From Sphingobacterium sp. xlx-96 (GTDB taxonomy: Bacteria > Bacteroidota > Bacteroidia > Sphingobacteriales > Sphingobacteriaceae), in NCBI RefSeq assembly GCF_011007365.1, contig NZ_WFKM01000009.1, positions 62,001 to 126,000 of the forward strand: a DNA stretch of 64,000 nucleotides. Direction: 5' to 3'. The translations under genes and the position numbers were made by a program. The notes beneath the pieces are model-generated. The model searched no databases. It had not been told where the DNA came from and worked only from the letters and a program-made list of their open reading frames with translations. Positions 62,827 through 64,000 of the stretch are shown here, piece after piece; positions within the stretch are counted from its first letter, which is position 1; every line of letters begins with the position of its first letter.

Positions 62827-63246
62827 ATGAAAAAAATGTTATTTGTTGGCCTTTTGATAGGTGTGCTTGCGGGCTGTAGCAAACAGGAGTACTCCGAGGA
62901 CTGGAAGCCCGGGACGGGGGATCTGACCATTCAGGTGGATAAATCTGCCATCAAGCAATCGGAGTTTTTTACACTACAATTTGGCGGATATGCGGATAGT
63001 ATACTGGTGTATGATGGTACGGTGGGCCATGAATACCGCTTTAAAGATAGGACGATGCTGGATGATAAAAAAGTGGCCCCGGATAAACCATCGCATATCG
63101 TGAAAACGAGGTTTCAGAATATGATGACGAGTTATAGACTGGGGTATAAAACCCCTGGTCAGTATAAAATGACGGTGCTGGGCAAAGATGTGGATGGAAA
63201 GGAAATGGCCAAAACAGAACGGGATGTCACGATACAGGTCAATTAG
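62827..63246 (+). CDS. Small surface lipoprotein of the PUL
   Basis: A lipoprotein signal ends LLIGVLAGCSKQEYSEDW. The mature 120 residues look like a single Ig-like or PKD-type beta-sandwich (GDLTIQVDKSAIKQSEFFTL, VDGKEMAKTERDVTIQVN). Small lipoproteins in this position, between SusD and the enzymes, usually bind glycan on the cell surface. No family was named. Its last 23 bases overlap the GH16 start. Confidence 0.75.
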   Translation: MKKMLFVGLLIGVLAGCSKQEYSEDWKPGTGDLTIQVDKSAIKQSEFFTLQFGGYADSILVYDGTVGHEYRFKDRTMLDDKKVAPDKPSHIVKTRFQNMMTSYRLGYKTPGQYKMTVLGKDVDGKEMAKTERDVTIQVN

Positions 63247-64000
63247 GCTATCCGCGATAGGCCTAATAGCGATGGTGTTGCTGGTGGGTATGCCCCTGCG
63301 TGGGCTGTCCCAGATGGAGGGCCGCAAAGACCGAAGCATAATAGAAAATCCAGGGCTGAAGGTGGACGATTTTATCGGTCAGTATGCGTTGTGCTGGTGG
63401 GATGATTTTGAAGGGGAGGTATTGGACACAATAAAATGGAAATATCGCGCAGAAGGATCGAAAAGAGGGTTTGCAACGGTGTCGAGAGAAACTATAGCAC
63501 TGGACGGAAAGGGAAATCTGATCTTACAGACCCTAAAAAAGGACGGTAAATACTACGTGGGACAGGTGACTACTGATGGAATATTTGCGCAGAAATTTGG
63601 TTATTTTGAATGCCGTGCCCAGGTGAATAAATACTTGGGCACGCACTCAGCATTTTGGCTCCAGACCAATACGATGACTAAAGAGAATAATGATCCTTGG
63701 AATAATGGAACGGAAATAGACATCTTTGAGTACCATAGAAACACTCCGGATAAAGTGCACCATAACCTGCACTGGAATGGATATGGTGCAGGACATAAAA
63801 ATGTGGGGCTGGCATTGCCCGCTCCAGGGGTGGATAAAGGGTATCATACTTTTGGTCTGTTATGGACGGAAAAAGAGTATGTCTTCTTTGTTGATGGCGT
63901 GGAAACGTGGCGCACTTCGGAGGCGCTATCTAATATCGCGGAGTATATTATCTTGAGTACGGAGCTGACGGGGTTTGGCGGGAATCACCTTCACGCTAAC
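63224..64000 (+). CDS. Glycoside hydrolase family 16 enzyme (3' end outside the window)
   Basis: ATG at 63224, inside the end of the preceding gene, opens a frame that stays open to the last base (259 codons). The product starts MSRYRSIRLSAIGLIAMVLL with a signal peptide ending near PLRGLSQ, then WWDDFEGEVLDTIKWKYRAE, FGYFECRAQVNKYLGTHSAF and the GH16 active site NGTEIDIFEYHRN (E-x-D-x-x-E, nucleophile and acid/base Glu). Family members cut beta-1,3/1,4-glucans, agars, carrageenans or porphyrans; the substrate is not readable from this part. It is the endo-enzyme of the PUL, working ahead of the exo-acting GH2. A shorter start at 63272 would destroy the signal peptide. Confidence 0.9.
   Translation, partial: MSRYRSIRLSAIGLIAMVLLVGMPLRGLSQMEGRKDRSIIENPGLKVDDFIGQYALCWWDDFEGEVLDTIKWKYRAEGSKRGFATVSRETIALDGKGNLILQTLKKDGKYYVGQVTTDGIFAQKFGYFECRAQVNKYLGTHSAFWLQTNTMTKENNDPWNNGTEIDIFEYHRNTPDKVHHNLHWNGYGAGHKNVGLALPAPGVDKGYHTFGLLWTEKEYVFFVDGVETWRTSEALSNIAEYIILSTELTGFGGNHLHAN

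Overview
The window comes from a Bacteroidota genome, most likely the Sphingobacteriaceae (Sphingobacterium/Pedobacter type). This rests on two SusC/SusD pairs, each with an ECF sigma factor and a FecR-like anti-sigma factor, on LytTR two-component signalling, on TAnnTTTG-type promoters, and on a Wzx/Wzy capsule locus that ends in a Wzc kinase and a PHP-type CpsB phosphatase. No tRNA, rRNA, CRISPR array or intact transposase was recognised.

Layout. 0-4.3 kb: a Crp-like regulator, then a compact set made of a 44-codon peptide ORF, a bulged hairpin, an acyltransferase-like protein, and a LytS/LytTR sensor-regulator pair, followed by a small HTH protein. 4.4-12.9 kb, minus strand: a nutrient-uptake locus (ECF sigma, FecR, SusC, SusD) whose only enzymes are two lipoproteins of the endonuclease/exonuclease/phosphatase fold; one of them has lost its catalytic residues. 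13.2-16 kb: a prophage-like lysis module (FN3 protein, holin-like protein, CHAP peptidase, small lipoprotein), interrupted and flanked by dispersed repeats. 16.26-16.72 kb: a 21-bp tandem array with 105-bp higher-order periodicity. 17.0-20.6 kb: a cold-shock gene and AlbA/HATPase-type regulators next to a winged-helix protein, with duplicated promoter sequence and a repeat placed directly after stop codons.

20.6-47.5 kb is a large exopolysaccharide/capsule locus. It contains a cytidylyltransferase, ManC, RmlB/C/D/A, an FdtA-like pair plus FdtC/FdtB for a dTDP-3-acetamido-3,6-dideoxyhexose, Wzx, Wzy, WecB, five glycosyltransferases, a beta-helix lyase-like protein, a sugar reductase with a WbpL/WecA-type initiating transferase, then Wza, Wzc and CpsB. 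The centre (about 25-41 kb) is visibly more A+T-rich than both ends, which suggests an exchangeable serotype cassette inside a conserved frame.

47.7-51.8 kb, minus strand: an OmpR-type two-component system that appears co-transcribed with three exported proteins (an alanine-rich repeat protein, a basic proline/lysine-rich protein and a predicted outer-membrane barrel). 52.2-64 kb: a polysaccharide utilisation locus with a GH2 enzyme, ECF sigma, FecR, SusC, SusD, a small surface lipoprotein and a GH16 enzyme that runs off the window end. An identical 26-bp element lies upstream of both the GH2 gene and the sigma-factor gene and probably ties them into one regulon.
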